This document shows, in pieces, positions 1 to 7,182 of a stretch of DNA of 64,000 nt. Positions within the stretch are counted from its first letter, which is position 1, and every line of letters begins with the position of its first letter. Source of the stretch: Zavarzinia aquatilis (GTDB taxonomy: Bacteria > Pseudomonadota > Alphaproteobacteria > Zavarziniales > Zavarziniaceae); NCBI RefSeq assembly GCF_003173035.1, contig NZ_QGLE01000013.1:52871-116870 (forward strand), given 5' to 3'. Under the pieces are notes generated by a model. That model had not been told where the DNA came from. It saw nothing but the letters and a program-made list of their open reading frames with translations, and did no database searches. The position numbers and the translations under genes are program-made.

Positions 1-340
1 CGACCTTCTCGCGCACGTCGGCGAGGGCCTTGTCGCCGTTGAAGCCGGCGTCGAATTCAAGGAGGACATAGGCATAGCCTTCGCCCGCCTCGGAACTCAT
101 CTCCTTGATGCCCTCGATGGAGCGGAGTTCCTTTTCCATGGGCTTCAGCAGCAGCCGCTCGCCGTCTTCCGGCGAGATGCCTTCATGGATCATGTTGACG
201 TAGATATAGGGAATCTCGGCGTCGGGCTGGGCCTCGCGCGGGATGGTCAGATAAGTCGACAGGCCGGCGATGGCCAGCAGGACGAGGAAGCTGAGGATCG
301 TGCGCGGGTAGCGCAGGCACCAGTCGATCAGCGCGTTCAC
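1..340 (-). CDS. RND efflux transporter permease, N-terminal fragment (cut by window edge)
   Basis: This is the first ~113 codons of an inner-membrane RND (AcrB/HAE1-type) permease; the rest lies beyond base 1. The reading begins with a GTG at 338-340 and gives VNALIDWCLRYPRTILSF, a hydrophobic first transmembrane helix, then TIPREAQPD and the periplasmic start YIYVNMIHEGISPED typical of RND pumps. Its GTGA start overlaps the stop of the membrane-fusion protein by four bases, so the two are translationally coupled. It would act with that adaptor, and with an outer-membrane channel not seen here, to export a hydrophobic substrate by proton antiport. The ESPEDGER-like segment (family SPEDAER) supports the HAE1 branch. 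The substrate cannot be deduced. Confidence 0.93.
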   Translation of the reverse strand, partial: MNALIDWCLRYPRTILSFLVLLAIAGLSTYLTIPREAQPDAEIPYIYVNMIHEGISPEDGERLLLKPMEKELRSIEGIKEMSSEAGEGYAYVLLEFDAGFNGDKALADVREKV

Positions 341-1425
341 GAGTTGCTGCCTCCGTCCCTGGAGACTTCGACCTTCTGGCCGGGCAGCACGAAATCCTGG
401 CCGACCACGATCACGTCGGCCGTCGCCGGCAGGCCGGTGACATAGACGCCGGCATCGTCGCTGCCGACGATGCCGACGGGCAGGAAGTGGACCTTGGCCT
501 CGGCGTCGACGATCTTGAGGCCGATGGTGCCGTCACCGTCGAGGCTGAGGATCGCCGGGGACAGGTGATGGGCGGCGACCGGGGTGGTCGGCACCCGCGC
601 CTCGGTGGTCACGCCGGCTTTCAGCGCGCCGTCGGCATTGGCGACCTCGATCTCGACCCGGAAGGTTCGCGTGTCGGGATCGGCCTTGGTGGCGACGAAG
701 CGGACCTTGCCCGTCACTTCCTGACCGGTGATCAGCCGCGCCCTGGCGTCGGCGCCGATGCGGATGCCGGCGATTTCCCGCTCGGCGACCTGGCCGACGA
801 TCAGCATGGGATCGGCGTCGACGATGGTGGCGCAGGCCTGATCGCCGCCGGGGGACAGCACGTCGCCGATCTCGGACGGCATGTCCTCGATGATCCCGTC
901 GAAGGGCGCCTTGATCTCGGTGTCGCTCAATTCCTGGGTCATGCGGGTCAGCTTGGCCCGGGCCGCATCGAGAATGGCGCGGGCTTCGGCGAGGCGGTTG
1001 GTGGTGCCATAGCCCGCGCCCTTCAGCTGGGCGGCGGCGTTATATTCCATCTCGCGCTGGCGCAGCTCGGCCTCGGCCTCGGTCAGGGCGGCCTGGCGAT
1101 CGCGCAGGGACAGACGGCAGAGCACGTCGCCCGCCTTCACCTCGGCGCCGCGGCGGACCAGGATTTCGCTGACCGCGCCCGCGGTCTCCGCCTTGACGTC
1201 GACGCTGCGCACCGCTTCCGTCCGGCCGCGCACCGTGATCGAGCCGGTATATTCGGCGGCGCTCGTGCTGCGGACACGGACATGGGGCAGGGCGGCCGGC
1301 TTGGCGTCCGCGCGGTCGGCGGGCGGGGGCGGCGGCGCGGCCTCCTCGCCCGAGAGCGCGCCCGAGGCGATCCAGACCGTCATGGCGGCGGCCATGGCCG
1401 TGGCGATGACATAGGACTTACGCAT
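337..1425 (-). CDS. RND efflux periplasmic adaptor (membrane fusion protein)
   Basis: The 362-residue protein has an N-terminal signal or anchor segment (MRKSYVIATAMAAAMTVW), followed by the lipoyl/barrel-sandwich half GRTEAVRSVDVKAETAG. A coiled-coil hairpin rich in Ala/Glu comes next (about residues 100-150). The second lipoyl half, SDTEIKAPFDGIIEDMPSE, and a beta-barrel domain follow. This is the classic order of AcrA/MexA-like adaptors that bridge an RND pump to the outer membrane. It lies 14 bp downstream of the PadR-type regulator and overlaps the RND permease by four bases, so the three form one operon. No lipobox Cys is seen after the signal segment. Substrate unknown. Confidence 0.93.
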   Translation of the reverse strand: MRKSYVIATAMAAAMTVWIASGALSGEEAAPPPPPADRADAKPAALPHVRVRSTSAAEYTGSITVRGRTEAVRSVDVKAETAGAVSEILVRRGAEVKAGDVLCRLSLRDRQAALTEAEAELRQREMEYNAAAQLKGAGYGTTNRLAEARAILDAARAKLTRMTQELSDTEIKAPFDGIIEDMPSEIGDVLSPGGDQACATIVDADPMLIVGQVAEREIAGIRIGADARARLITGQEVTGKVRFVATKADPDTRTFRVEIEVANADGALKAGVTTEARVPTTPVAAHHLSPAILSLDGDGTIGLKIVDAEAKVHFLPVGIVGSDDAGVYVTGLPATADVIVVGQDFVLPGQKVEVSRDGGSNS

Positions 1426-1439
1426 TGACTTTCCCCCCG

Positions 1440-1988
1440 TCAGCCCTGTCCGCCTGGCGCAGGCGCCACGGCGGCAAGACCGATCATATGACGATGACGT
1501 TCCATGAATTCCATGCCCGCCTGCAGCCGGGCGCGGCCGAGGCCGATGGCGAATTTGAGGTTGGGCATCTGGCTGCCCGGATCCTGGTCGGCGACGTCGA
1601 GCCGGCGCAGGGCGTCCCGGGTTTCCGCCAGATGCTGGTCGATATAGGACTGGGCCGTCGCCTCGGGCAGCAGATGGGCGAAGATCATCGCCATCGAGAA
1701 TTCCGAGCGCACCCGGTCGGGCTGGATGCCGGCGACGAGACTGGCGACGAACCGCGCATGACCGGCCGGCGTCAGGGCATAGACCTTCTTGTCCGGCCGG
1801 CCGTGCTGTTCCTCTTCGCGCGCGATCACGAGACCCTCCTCGGCAAGGCGGGTCAGGGCCGGATAGATCGAGCCGAAGGAGGCGTCGAAGACGCCGTTGA
1901 AGGTACCGTCCTCGAACAGCTTCTTGATTTCATAACCGCTGGCCTCGCCGAAGGTCAGCAGGCCGAGACAGACCGTCTTGATGTCCAT
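1440..1988 (-). CDS. PadR-family transcriptional regulator
   Basis: The 182-residue protein starts MDIKTVCLGLLTFGEASGYE, the winged-helix signature of PadR regulators (LGLL..G..SGYEI). SFGSIYPALTRLAEEGL follows as the recognition helix, then the beta-wing with HGRPDKKVYALTPAG. The C-terminal half (about residues 95-180) is helical, as in the PadR C-terminal dimerisation domain (PF10400 type). It is first in an operon with the efflux adaptor and permease. A palindromic TATATCG/CGATATA site lies 41 bp upstream of the start, so it probably represses its own operon and is released by the pump substrate. The ligand is unknown. Confidence 0.92.
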   Translation of the reverse strand: MDIKTVCLGLLTFGEASGYEIKKLFEDGTFNGVFDASFGSIYPALTRLAEEGLVIAREEEQHGRPDKKVYALTPAGHARFVASLVAGIQPDRVRSEFSMAMIFAHLLPEATAQSYIDQHLAETRDALRRLDVADQDPGSQMPNLKFAIGLGRARLQAGMEFMERHRHMIGLAAVAPAPGGQG

Positions 1989-2386
1989 GCCGCGTCCGGT
2001 TGCAGGGGCTGGGTCGATTTCACGAATTTATATCGGAACGATATATGCTCGCCCGATATATGCCGGCGATGGCCTGGCAGCGTCAATCGAAGTTGTTGCA
2101 ATGTGCAGGGAGCTATGCGCAGATTCTCCAACTCGCATTCTGTAATTGCATGGCTCTCAAGCCGCCCGGGGATCAGATTTTTTTGCGATGACGCACGGCT
2201 TCGTGCGCCCAAGCCCCAAATTTAATTTGAATGTGGGGCAAACGCCGCATATCGTTCGAGTGCTTCCTAAAGCGCGGGTCGGCAGGGCTCGGTGGTGCCG
2301 GCAACCAATCTGCGCGTCGCGGGTAGCGTCCGACAAAGCATTTGCGTCGCCGTGGTCGAGCGGCGCGTCTCTCAAGGTCTCATCCA
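1989..2386. other. Intergenic region between padR and the cold-shock gene
   Basis: This divergent 398-bp region holds the PadR operator near its left end (2029-2062). The rest, about 2063-2386, would be the promoter and a long 5' leader of the cold-shock gene. The stretch 2087-2230 is richer in A/T than the surroundings and includes runs such as GATTTTTTTGCG. I see no convincing gene here; short open frames lack ribosome-binding sites and family signatures. Long leaders are common for cold-shock mRNAs, but no defined RNA element could be recognised. Confidence 0.4.
2029..2062 (-). promoter_or_regulatory. Probable operator of the padR-RND efflux operon
   Basis: TATATCG (2029-2035) and CGATATA (2039-2045) form a perfect 7-bp inverted repeat around GAA. 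The 9-mer CGATATATG occurs at 2039-2047 and again at 2054-2062, a 15-bp direct repeat. This AT-rich cluster sits 41-74 bp upstream of the padR start in otherwise GC-rich DNA, the usual place for a PadR autoregulatory operator. The assignment to PadR is inferred from position and symmetry. Confidence 0.6.
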
Positions 2387-3097
2387 GTGCCGAACAACGT
2401 CAAAGCGCGTGTCAAGTGGTTCAACAGCATGAAGGGCTTCGGTTTCGTTGCCCCGATCGACGGTTCCCCTGACGCCTTTCTTCATGTCTCCGTCCTCAGC
2501 TCCGCGGGCTATGGCGATCTCCCGGATGGGGCAGAACTCACCGTTGACATCGGCGAAGGTCCCCGCGGGCCGCAGGTTCAGCGCCTGATCGATGTCGTCG
2601 GCGTCGAGCCCGGCTCGGCTCCCCCGCATCGCGCGCCCTTCGGCGACCGTGGTGGCTTCGGCGACCGTGACCGTGGTGGCTTTGGCGGTCGGGATCGTGG
2701 CGGCTTCGGCGGCGACCGTGGCGGCTTCGGCGGCGGCGATCGCGGCGGCTTCGGCGGCCGTGAGCGCGGTGGCTTCGGCGGCGGCGACCGTGGCGGCTTC
2801 GGCGGCGGCGGTGATCGCGGCGGCTTCGGCGGTGGCGGCGATCGTGGCGGCTTCAATCAGGCCCCCATCGCGGCTCCGGCTTCGGATGCGGACACCATCA
2901 GCGGCACCGTGAAGTGGTTCAAGCCGGAATCCGGCTTCGGCTTCATCGTCGCCGATGACGGCGGCAAGGACGTCTTCATTCACAAGAGCGTGCTGCGCCG
3001 TTGCGGTCTCGTCGACCTGCAGGCCCAGCAGCGCGTGAAGATGACGGTGCAGACCGCCCAGAAGGGCCGGGAAGCGACCTGGATCGCCACGATCTGA
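2387..3097 (+). CDS. Two-domain cold-shock protein with GGF/RGG-rich linker
   Basis: The 236-residue RNA-binding protein has two cold-shock domains. The first (about residues 3-66) has RNP1-like KGFGFVAP and RNP2-like AFLHVSVL. The second (about 170-236) has SGFGFIVA and VFIHKSVL. Between them lie about 80 residues made of repeated DRGGFGG units, an arginine/glycine-rich flexible linker. I chose the GTG at 2387 because AAGG at 2374-2377 lies nine bases upstream and the first domain starts just after; an ATG at 2342 would add 15 unlikely residues. Double cold-shock-domain proteins are known in Alphaproteobacteria, usually with a short linker; this long repetitive linker is unusual. A strong terminator follows at 3126. 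Role inferred: RNA chaperone or nucleic-acid condensation. Confidence 0.93.
   Translation: MPNNVKARVKWFNSMKGFGFVAPIDGSPDAFLHVSVLSSAGYGDLPDGAELTVDIGEGPRGPQVQRLIDVVGVEPGSAPPHRAPFGDRGGFGDRDRGGFGGRDRGGFGGDRGGFGGGDRGGFGGRERGGFGGGDRGGFGGGGDRGGFGGGGDRGGFNQAPIAAPASDADTISGTVKWFKPESGFGFIVADDGGKDVFIHKSVLRRCGLVDLQAQQRVKMTVQTAQKGREATWIATI
2640..2853 (+). repeat. In-frame repeat coding the GGF-rich linker
   Basis: Imperfect copies of an 18-27 bp unit, encoding DRGGFGG or GGDRGGFGG, run head to tail inside the cold-shock gene. Unit lengths vary by multiples of three, so the frame is kept. Such a tract is prone to slippage and may vary in length between strains. Confidence 0.8.
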
Positions 3098-3125
3098 TTT
3101 TCTCCGGCCGCGAGGTCGGAACAGG

Positions 3126-3161
3126 GGGCCGGCGGTTTCGCACCGCCGGCCCTTTTTGTTT
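3126..3161 (+). terminator. Rho-independent terminator of the cold-shock gene
   Basis: An 11-bp perfect stem, GGGCCGGCGGT (3126-3136) with ACCGCCGGCCC (3142-3152), encloses a TTCGC loop and is followed by TTTTTGTTT. It lies 29 bp after the stop codon of the two-domain cold-shock gene. Confidence 0.92.
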
Positions 3162-3180
3162 GTGCTGCGTGTCGGCCCCA

Positions 3181-3216
3181 AAAGAAAACGGCGGCGGCAT
3201 CGCTGCCACCGCCGTT
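3181..3216 (-). terminator. Rho-independent terminator of carD
   Basis: Read on the minus strand, AACGGCGGTGGCA pairs with TGCCGCCGCCGTT (one mismatch) around a GCGA loop, followed by TTTTCTTT. It lies 24 bp after the carD stop and faces the cold-shock terminator, so the convergent genes are insulated on both sides. Confidence 0.8.
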
Positions 3217-3240
3217 CGGAAAGAGGGAAGGCGCGGGCGC

Positions 3241-3756
3241 TCAGGCGGCGCGCAGAACCTTTTCCAGCCGCTCGACCGCGGCGGTCTCGTCGATCTTCTC
3301 GACCGCGGCGACTTCGCGGGCCAGACGGTCGAGGGCCGCCTCATAGATCTGGCGTTCGCTATAGGACTGTTCCGGCTGGCCGGCGTTGCGGTGCAGGTCG
3401 CGGACCACCTCGGCGATGGAAACCGGGTCGCCCGAATTGATCTTGGCTTCGTATTCCTGAGCGCGGCGCGACCACATGGTGCGCTTCACCCGGGCGCGGC
3501 CCTTCAGCACGGTCAGGGCTTCCTTCATCGTGTCCGGGCTGGACAGACGGCGCATCCCGACCGACTGCGCCTTGCCGAAGGGCACGCGCAGGGTCATCTT
3601 GTCCTTGTCGAAGACGATGACGAAGAGTTCCAGCGTCATGCCGGAAATGATCTGGCTTTCGAGGTCAACGATCTTGCCGACGCCATGCGCCGGATAGACG
3701 ATGTGATCGCCCACGGCGTAATCAACCTGCGTCTTCTTCTTCGTCACGACAGCCAT
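3241..3756 (-). CDS. carD: CarD/CdnL-family RNA polymerase-binding regulator
   Basis: The 171-residue protein has the N-terminal RNA-polymerase-interacting Tudor-like domain: FAVGDHIVYPAHGVG-type sequence (here YAVGDHIVYPAHGVGKI), then VIVFDKDKMTLRVP and VGMRRLSS. A helical C-terminal DNA-binding part contains the conserved WSRRAQEYEAKINSGD and AEVVRDLHRN. CarD/CdnL proteins bind the beta subunit and stabilise open promoter complexes, mainly at rRNA and biosynthetic promoters. Length is normal for the alphaproteobacterial type. The start is preceded by AGGACGAG. It lies downstream of fdxA in the same orientation, a common alphaproteobacterial neighbourhood, but 431 bp away and so probably with its own promoter. 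Confidence 0.95.
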   Translation of the reverse strand: MAVVTKKKTQVDYAVGDHIVYPAHGVGKIVDLESQIISGMTLELFVIVFDKDKMTLRVPFGKAQSVGMRRLSSPDTMKEALTVLKGRARVKRTMWSRRAQEYEAKINSGDPVSIAEVVRDLHRNAGQPEQSYSERQIYEAALDRLAREVAAVEKIDETAAVERLEKVLRAA

Positions 3757-4187
3757 GTTCTCGTCCTATCTCTGACGGTTAGACAGTTAGTCTTCGTCCG
3801 GCCGGGACCGACGGGTCACCGGGCCGCTGCAAATCCATTGGTATTCCATGCCAGTCGCGCCGCATCCCGCGGGCAGCCACATCGTCCTGGGCGCAAAAGA
3901 AACCGTCCGACCCGCCCCACGGGGTCGCGCGGTTATCGTTGCATCTGGATGAGCGGCACGCCCAAGGGGGTCAGCCGACCGGACGAGCTTTATAACATGC
4001 TGCGAAGCGAAAATGAAGGGACAGTCACATTGCCCCTTGACACCGCAGCCCAAAAATTTCAGCCGCAGTGCCTTGAAACCGCCTTAAGTGCTTGATCGCA
4101 AAGCTCGAATCAAAGCGGCTTTGATTTTTTGTCACATGGCCATGCAGCGGCGCCATGGCCCTTGGCCGGCGCCGCCCCGGGGCCTGC
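3757..4187. other. Intergenic region between fdxA and carD
   Basis: This 431-bp gap lies between two minus-strand genes and should hold the end of the fdxA transcript and the carD promoter. A less GC-rich patch around 3985-4020 contains TTATAA on the minus strand, a possible -10-like element, but no matching -35 is clear. I see no gene: the short open frames have no ribosome-binding site or recognisable sequence. Confidence 0.4.
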
Positions 4188-4526
4188 TCAATCCTGCTTG
4201 GCGGGATTGGGCGAGAAGAATTTGTCCAGCTTGTCGGCCACGCCCTTCATGGCGTCGGCCTCGGGCAGGGCGTCGATCTTGCGGGTGATATTGGGCCACT
4301 GGCTGGCGTATTCGCGGTTCAACTCGGCCCATTTCTCGATGCCGTCCTCGGTATCGGGGAAAATGGCCTCGGCCGGGCATTCGGGCTCGCAGACGCCGCA
4401 GTCGATGCATTCGTCCGGATTGATGACGAGCATGTTCTCGCCTTCATAGAAGCAATCGACCGGGCAGACTTCCACGCAGTCCGTATACTTGCACTTGATG
4501 CACTGTTCGCCGACCACATAGGTCAT
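4188..4526 (-). CDS. fdxA: 7Fe ferredoxin FdxA ([3Fe-4S][4Fe-4S])
   Basis: The 112-residue protein aligns throughout with Azotobacter-type ferredoxin I. It starts [33 protein letters not shown], with cysteines at 9, 17 and 50 placed for a [3Fe-4S] cluster and 21, 40, 43 and 46 for a [4Fe-4S] cluster. [18 protein letters not shown] is the second cluster motif. It is a soluble cytoplasmic one-electron carrier. It lies six bases after the TerB-like gene, downstream of the helicase and S4-protein genes. The helicase-S4-fdxA-carD order is common in Alphaproteobacteria; here three extra genes separate S4 and fdxA. Its redox partner is not indicated by the neighbours. Confidence 0.96.
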   Translation of the reverse strand: MTYVVGEQCIKCKYTDCVEVCPVDCFYEGENMLVINPDECIDCGVCEPECPAEAIFPDTEDGIEKWAELNREYASQWPNITRKIDALPEADAMKGVADKLDKFFSPNPAKQD

Positions 4527-4532
4527 CTTCCG

Positions 4533-5006
4533 TCACTCCGTCCTGTCGCCAGACCCGCCATCGAGGCCGAGCCTGCGCCTAACCCTTTTTCGTGCCGCGC
4601 CGCTGTCCGCGTCCTCGACATAGATCAATCCCGCGATGCGACGCATCAAATTCGCTTCGAGGTCGTGCTCCTTGCCGTCGGCATAGACCACTTCCCACAG
4701 CCATTCCATCAGCTGCAGCCGCTCCGCCTCGTTCATCCGGTCCTTGACGGTGCGGGTGTAACGCAGCAATTGCGCCGATTCCGCCTGACGCTTGCCGGCC
4801 GCCTCGATCAGGCGGCGGGCGGCCTCGTCGTCGAGCCCGAAATGACGGACGAGAATGGCCTGCACCCTGTCCTTTTCGGCCTGATCGACACGGTCGTCCA
4901 TCGACGCCGCTTCAAGAAACAGCACCGCAACGGCGAAGGCGAGGTCGGATCCGGGCGCCGCGGGCGCCTCGTCCCCCCGCAGGAAGGAGAGCAGACGATC
5001 AAGCAC
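4533..5006 (-). CDS. TerB-family tellurite-resistance-like protein
   Basis: The 157-residue protein matches the TerB fold: LAFAVAVLFLEAASMDDRVD followed by KDRVQAILVRHFGLDDEAA and MNEAERLQLMEWLWEVVYADG. The two acidic turns after helices, DDRVDQAE and ADGKEHDLE, are the metal-binding-like positions of the family. TerB-like proteins are small helical cytosolic or membrane-associated proteins, and a role in tellurite resistance is seldom shown outside ter clusters, which are absent here. It precedes fdxA by six bases, likely in one transcript. The C-terminal tail (ARKRVRRRLGLDGG) is basic. Function unproven. Confidence 0.85.
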   Translation of the reverse strand: MLDRLLSFLRGDEAPAAPGSDLAFAVAVLFLEAASMDDRVDQAEKDRVQAILVRHFGLDDEAARRLIEAAGKRQAESAQLLRYTRTVKDRMNEAERLQLMEWLWEVVYADGKEHDLEANLMRRIAGLIYVEDADSGAARKRVRRRLGLDGGSGDRTE

Positions 5007-5073
5007 GGCGATTGCCTAACACGCGGCAGGACCGACAACAACCCTATGCGGATTGCGGATTTGCCGCAGGGGG

Positions 5074-5544
5074 TCAGCCGGGGCGGATCACCATCAGCGC
5101 GAAGATCCCGATGACGGCGCCAAAGCCCGGCCAGCCGAGCAGGAACCACCAGCGGAACAGCCGATGCCAGGCCGGGGACAGCGGGGCGCCAGCCTGCGCC
5201 GATGCCGCCGCCAGATCGCGCAGCCGGCGCTGGATGACGACGACCGGCAGCCAGGCGGCCCCGGCGACGGCATAGAGCGCGAGACTGGCGAGAAGCCAGG
5301 TCTCGCCGAGGCTGTAACCCGCGAGGTGAACGAGGGCGAGGCCGCTGATCGGCTGGACGATGACGGCGGGCGTGGTGAACCACCAGTCCGCCCGGACGAC
5401 CTGGTCCGCCACCCGGGCGACGACCTCGGGACGGCCGTCCCGCGTGGCCATCAGCATCTGGAACGCCGTGCCGATCCCGGTGCCGAACAGAATGGTGGAC
5501 GACAGGATGTGGAGCAGTTTGACCAGCGTATAGGCGTCGGTCAT
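5074..5544 (-). CDS. DUF2269-family integral membrane protein
   Basis: The 156-residue protein has four predicted transmembrane segments. It begins MTDAYTLVKLLHILSSTILF, with the DUF2269 hallmarks KLLHI.S and FGTGIGTAF; WWFTTPAVIVQPISGL and WLLASLALYAVAGAAWLPVV follow. The ATG at 5544 overlaps the stop of the upstream SDR-DoxX gene as ATGA, so the two are translationally coupled. Proteins of this family often accompany SDR-DoxX fusion genes; their biochemical role is unknown. Conserved His in the first helix could bind haem or metal, but this is a guess. Confidence 0.88.
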   Translation of the reverse strand: MTDAYTLVKLLHILSSTILFGTGIGTAFQMLMATRDGRPEVVARVADQVVRADWWFTTPAVIVQPISGLALVHLAGYSLGETWLLASLALYAVAGAAWLPVVVIQRRLRDLAAASAQAGAPLSPAWHRLFRWWFLLGWPGFGAVIGIFALMVIRPG

Positions 5545-6827
5545 CGCGTGGGCTCCAGCCGGGCAAGGGTGAGGGCGGCGGCCACCACCGCGACATTCTT
5601 CAGGAGGGGGCCGAAGGGATCGAGCCAGAGAGCGGGCAAGGCAACGCCGAGCGCGGCGGTATAGCCCGCGACGACGCCGAGCTGCAGCAGGGCGAGCAGA
5701 CCGGGCCGCCAGCGGCACAGCACGCCGACGCCGATCAGCAGGTCGAGCAGGGAAAAGCCATATCCGGCAGCGAGACCGGCCCCCTCGCCAAGGCCGAGGG
5801 CATGGGCGAAGGTCACGACTGTCGTCGGCGACTGCAACAATCCGACCAGGCCGGAGCCGAGCCAGACCAGCGCGAGGGCGAGGCGCAGCAAGGGGCGCAG
5901 GAAGTAGCTGCGGGCCTGCCATCGCGCCTCGGGCGGCACCGGTGTTTCCGCCAGCGAGGCCCGAAACCCGCGCGGCATCCGGCCGATGGCGGCGGCATAG
6001 GGCGCGGCATCGCCATCGTTGCCGGCCAGCAGCTGGTCGAGGGCGGTCGAACTGAGCGGCCCGCCGAACAGATCGCCCATCCGGCAGGCAAGGCGAACCA
6101 GCGGCAGGGGCAAGGGCAGCACGGGCGCGGGCGGCGCCCCCAGCCAGCAGCGCAGGGCGGCGAGGATATCGCGCAAGCTGACCCGTTCCGGCCCCATCGG
6201 CTCCAGCACCTGGCGGCTGACCGCCGCCGGGCCAAGCAGGCGCACGATATCCTCGGCCAGGTCTTCGGCGTGGATCGGGTTGAAGGCGGCTTCCCCGTCG
6301 CCTGGCACGGGCGTGAGCCCCGGCAGAAGCGCCATCGCCCGCATCAAGGCCGTGCCGCCATAACCGCCGGCACCATGGACGAGGGAGGGTTTGAGGATCA
6401 CCCAGTCGAGCGGGGACGCCGCGAGCGCATCGTCCCCGGCGCATTTGCTGCGGGCATAGGCGGTGGCCGTGCCGGGCCGGGCGCTGATCGCCGAAACATG
6501 GATGACGCGGCGGACGCCCGCCGCCGCGCAGGCGGCGAAAAGCGCGGCCGGGCCACGGTGGTGGATGGCGTCGATATCCTGTCCCGGGCGCTGCTGCAGG
6601 ATGCCGGCGCAATTGACCACGGCCTCGATCCCGGCGAGGCGGGGCTGCCAGTCCTCGGCCTTGGTATCGCGGGACAGGTCGGCCCGAAGCGCGGTCAGGC
6701 GCGGGTCTAGGGCGGGGCCCTGCGGCGGATGGCGCAGGGCCAGGGTGACATGATGGCCATGGCGCAGCAGGCAGGCCACCACATGGCCGCCGATGAAACC
6801 ATTGCCGCCCAGCACCATCACCCGCAT
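5541..6827 (-). CDS. SDR-family NAD(P)-binding protein fused to a DoxX-like membrane domain
   Basis: The 428-residue protein has two parts. Residues 1-290 are an atypical/extended short-chain dehydrogenase domain with the nucleotide motif GGNGFIGGHV and AVVNCAGILQ; AYARSKCAGDDAL holds a YxxxK-like pair. The C-terminal 130 residues are a four-helix DoxX-like membrane domain (LLDLLIGVGVLCRWRPG, ALPALWLDPFGPLLKN). The start at 6827 has GGGAGGAAT upstream; longer open frames to 6974 lack this support. It is coupled to the DUF2269 gene by ATGA. Related fusions occur in Proteobacteria and have been linked by annotation to complex I NDUFA9-like or quinone-related roles, but the substrate is not known. 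Confidence 0.88.
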   Translation of the reverse strand: MRVMVLGGNGFIGGHVVACLLRHGHHVTLALRHPPQGPALDPRLTALRADLSRDTKAEDWQPRLAGIEAVVNCAGILQQRPGQDIDAIHHRGPAALFAACAAAGVRRVIHVSAISARPGTATAYARSKCAGDDALAASPLDWVILKPSLVHGAGGYGGTALMRAMALLPGLTPVPGDGEAAFNPIHAEDLAEDIVRLLGPAAVSRQVLEPMGPERVSLRDILAALRCWLGAPPAPVLPLPLPLVRLACRMGDLFGGPLSSTALDQLLAGNDGDAAPYAAAIGRMPRGFRASLAETPVPPEARWQARSYFLRPLLRLALALVWLGSGLVGLLQSPTTVVTFAHALGLGEGAGLAAGYGFSLLDLLIGVGVLCRWRPGLLALLQLGVVAGYTAALGVALPALWLDPFGPLLKNVAVVAAALTLARLEPTR

Positions 6828-6900
6828 GAGACGATTCCTCCCGCCTGTCGCCGATGGTGGCCCTGGGCCGGGCGCGCGGACAGGGGACGGATTGCCGCCC

Positions 6901-7182
6901 TCAACCCTCGGGCGTGATGTCTTCGTATAGGGCCTGGGCCTCCGGCGCCGGACCCCGGCGCGTGCCAAGGCCAAGGACGCGGATGACGCGGGGCTTTTGT
7001 CCGAAGCTGAAGGTCAGCACGTCGCCGATCCTTATGTTCTGATGCGCCTTCAGGGCGGGTTGGCCGTTCAGCCTCACCCGGCCCTTTTCGGCGTATTCGG
7101 CGGCGAGGCCGCGCGTCTTGGCGAAACGCGCGTGCCACAACCATTTGTCCAGGCGAAGGCTCTGCCCGGCCGCTTCGGTCAT
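6901..7182 (-). CDS. S4-domain RNA-binding protein, Hsp15/HslR-like
   Basis: The 93-residue protein has an S4 RNA-binding domain over about residues 9-70: LRLDKWLWHARFAKTRGLA, then GRVRLNGQPALKAHQNIRIGDVL. This pattern is that of HslR (Hsp15), which in E. coli binds stalled 50S subunits carrying a nascent chain and helps recycle them. The C-terminal RRGPAPEAQALYEDI is also typical. It overlaps the helicase stop by one base (TAATG), so the two are co-translated; this pairing is widespread in Alphaproteobacteria and suggests a shared RNA role. Proteobacterial Hsp15 usually is 120-130 residues; this one is a shorter alphaproteobacterial form. Confidence 0.92.
   Translation of the reverse strand: MTEAAGQSLRLDKWLWHARFAKTRGLAAEYAEKGRVRLNGQPALKAHQNIRIGDVLTFSFGQKPRVIRVLGLGTRRGPAPEAQALYEDITPEG

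Noticed and set aside
4136..4170. GGCCATG/CATGGCC inverted repeat after fdxA
   Set aside because: Only 7 bp, and followed by A residues rather than T on the fdxA strand, so not a terminator.
5074..6612. 512-codon open frame read as a single protein
   Set aside because: Only the last 156 codons, from ATG 5544, form the DUF2269 protein; the upstream part is out of frame with the SDR-DoxX gene.
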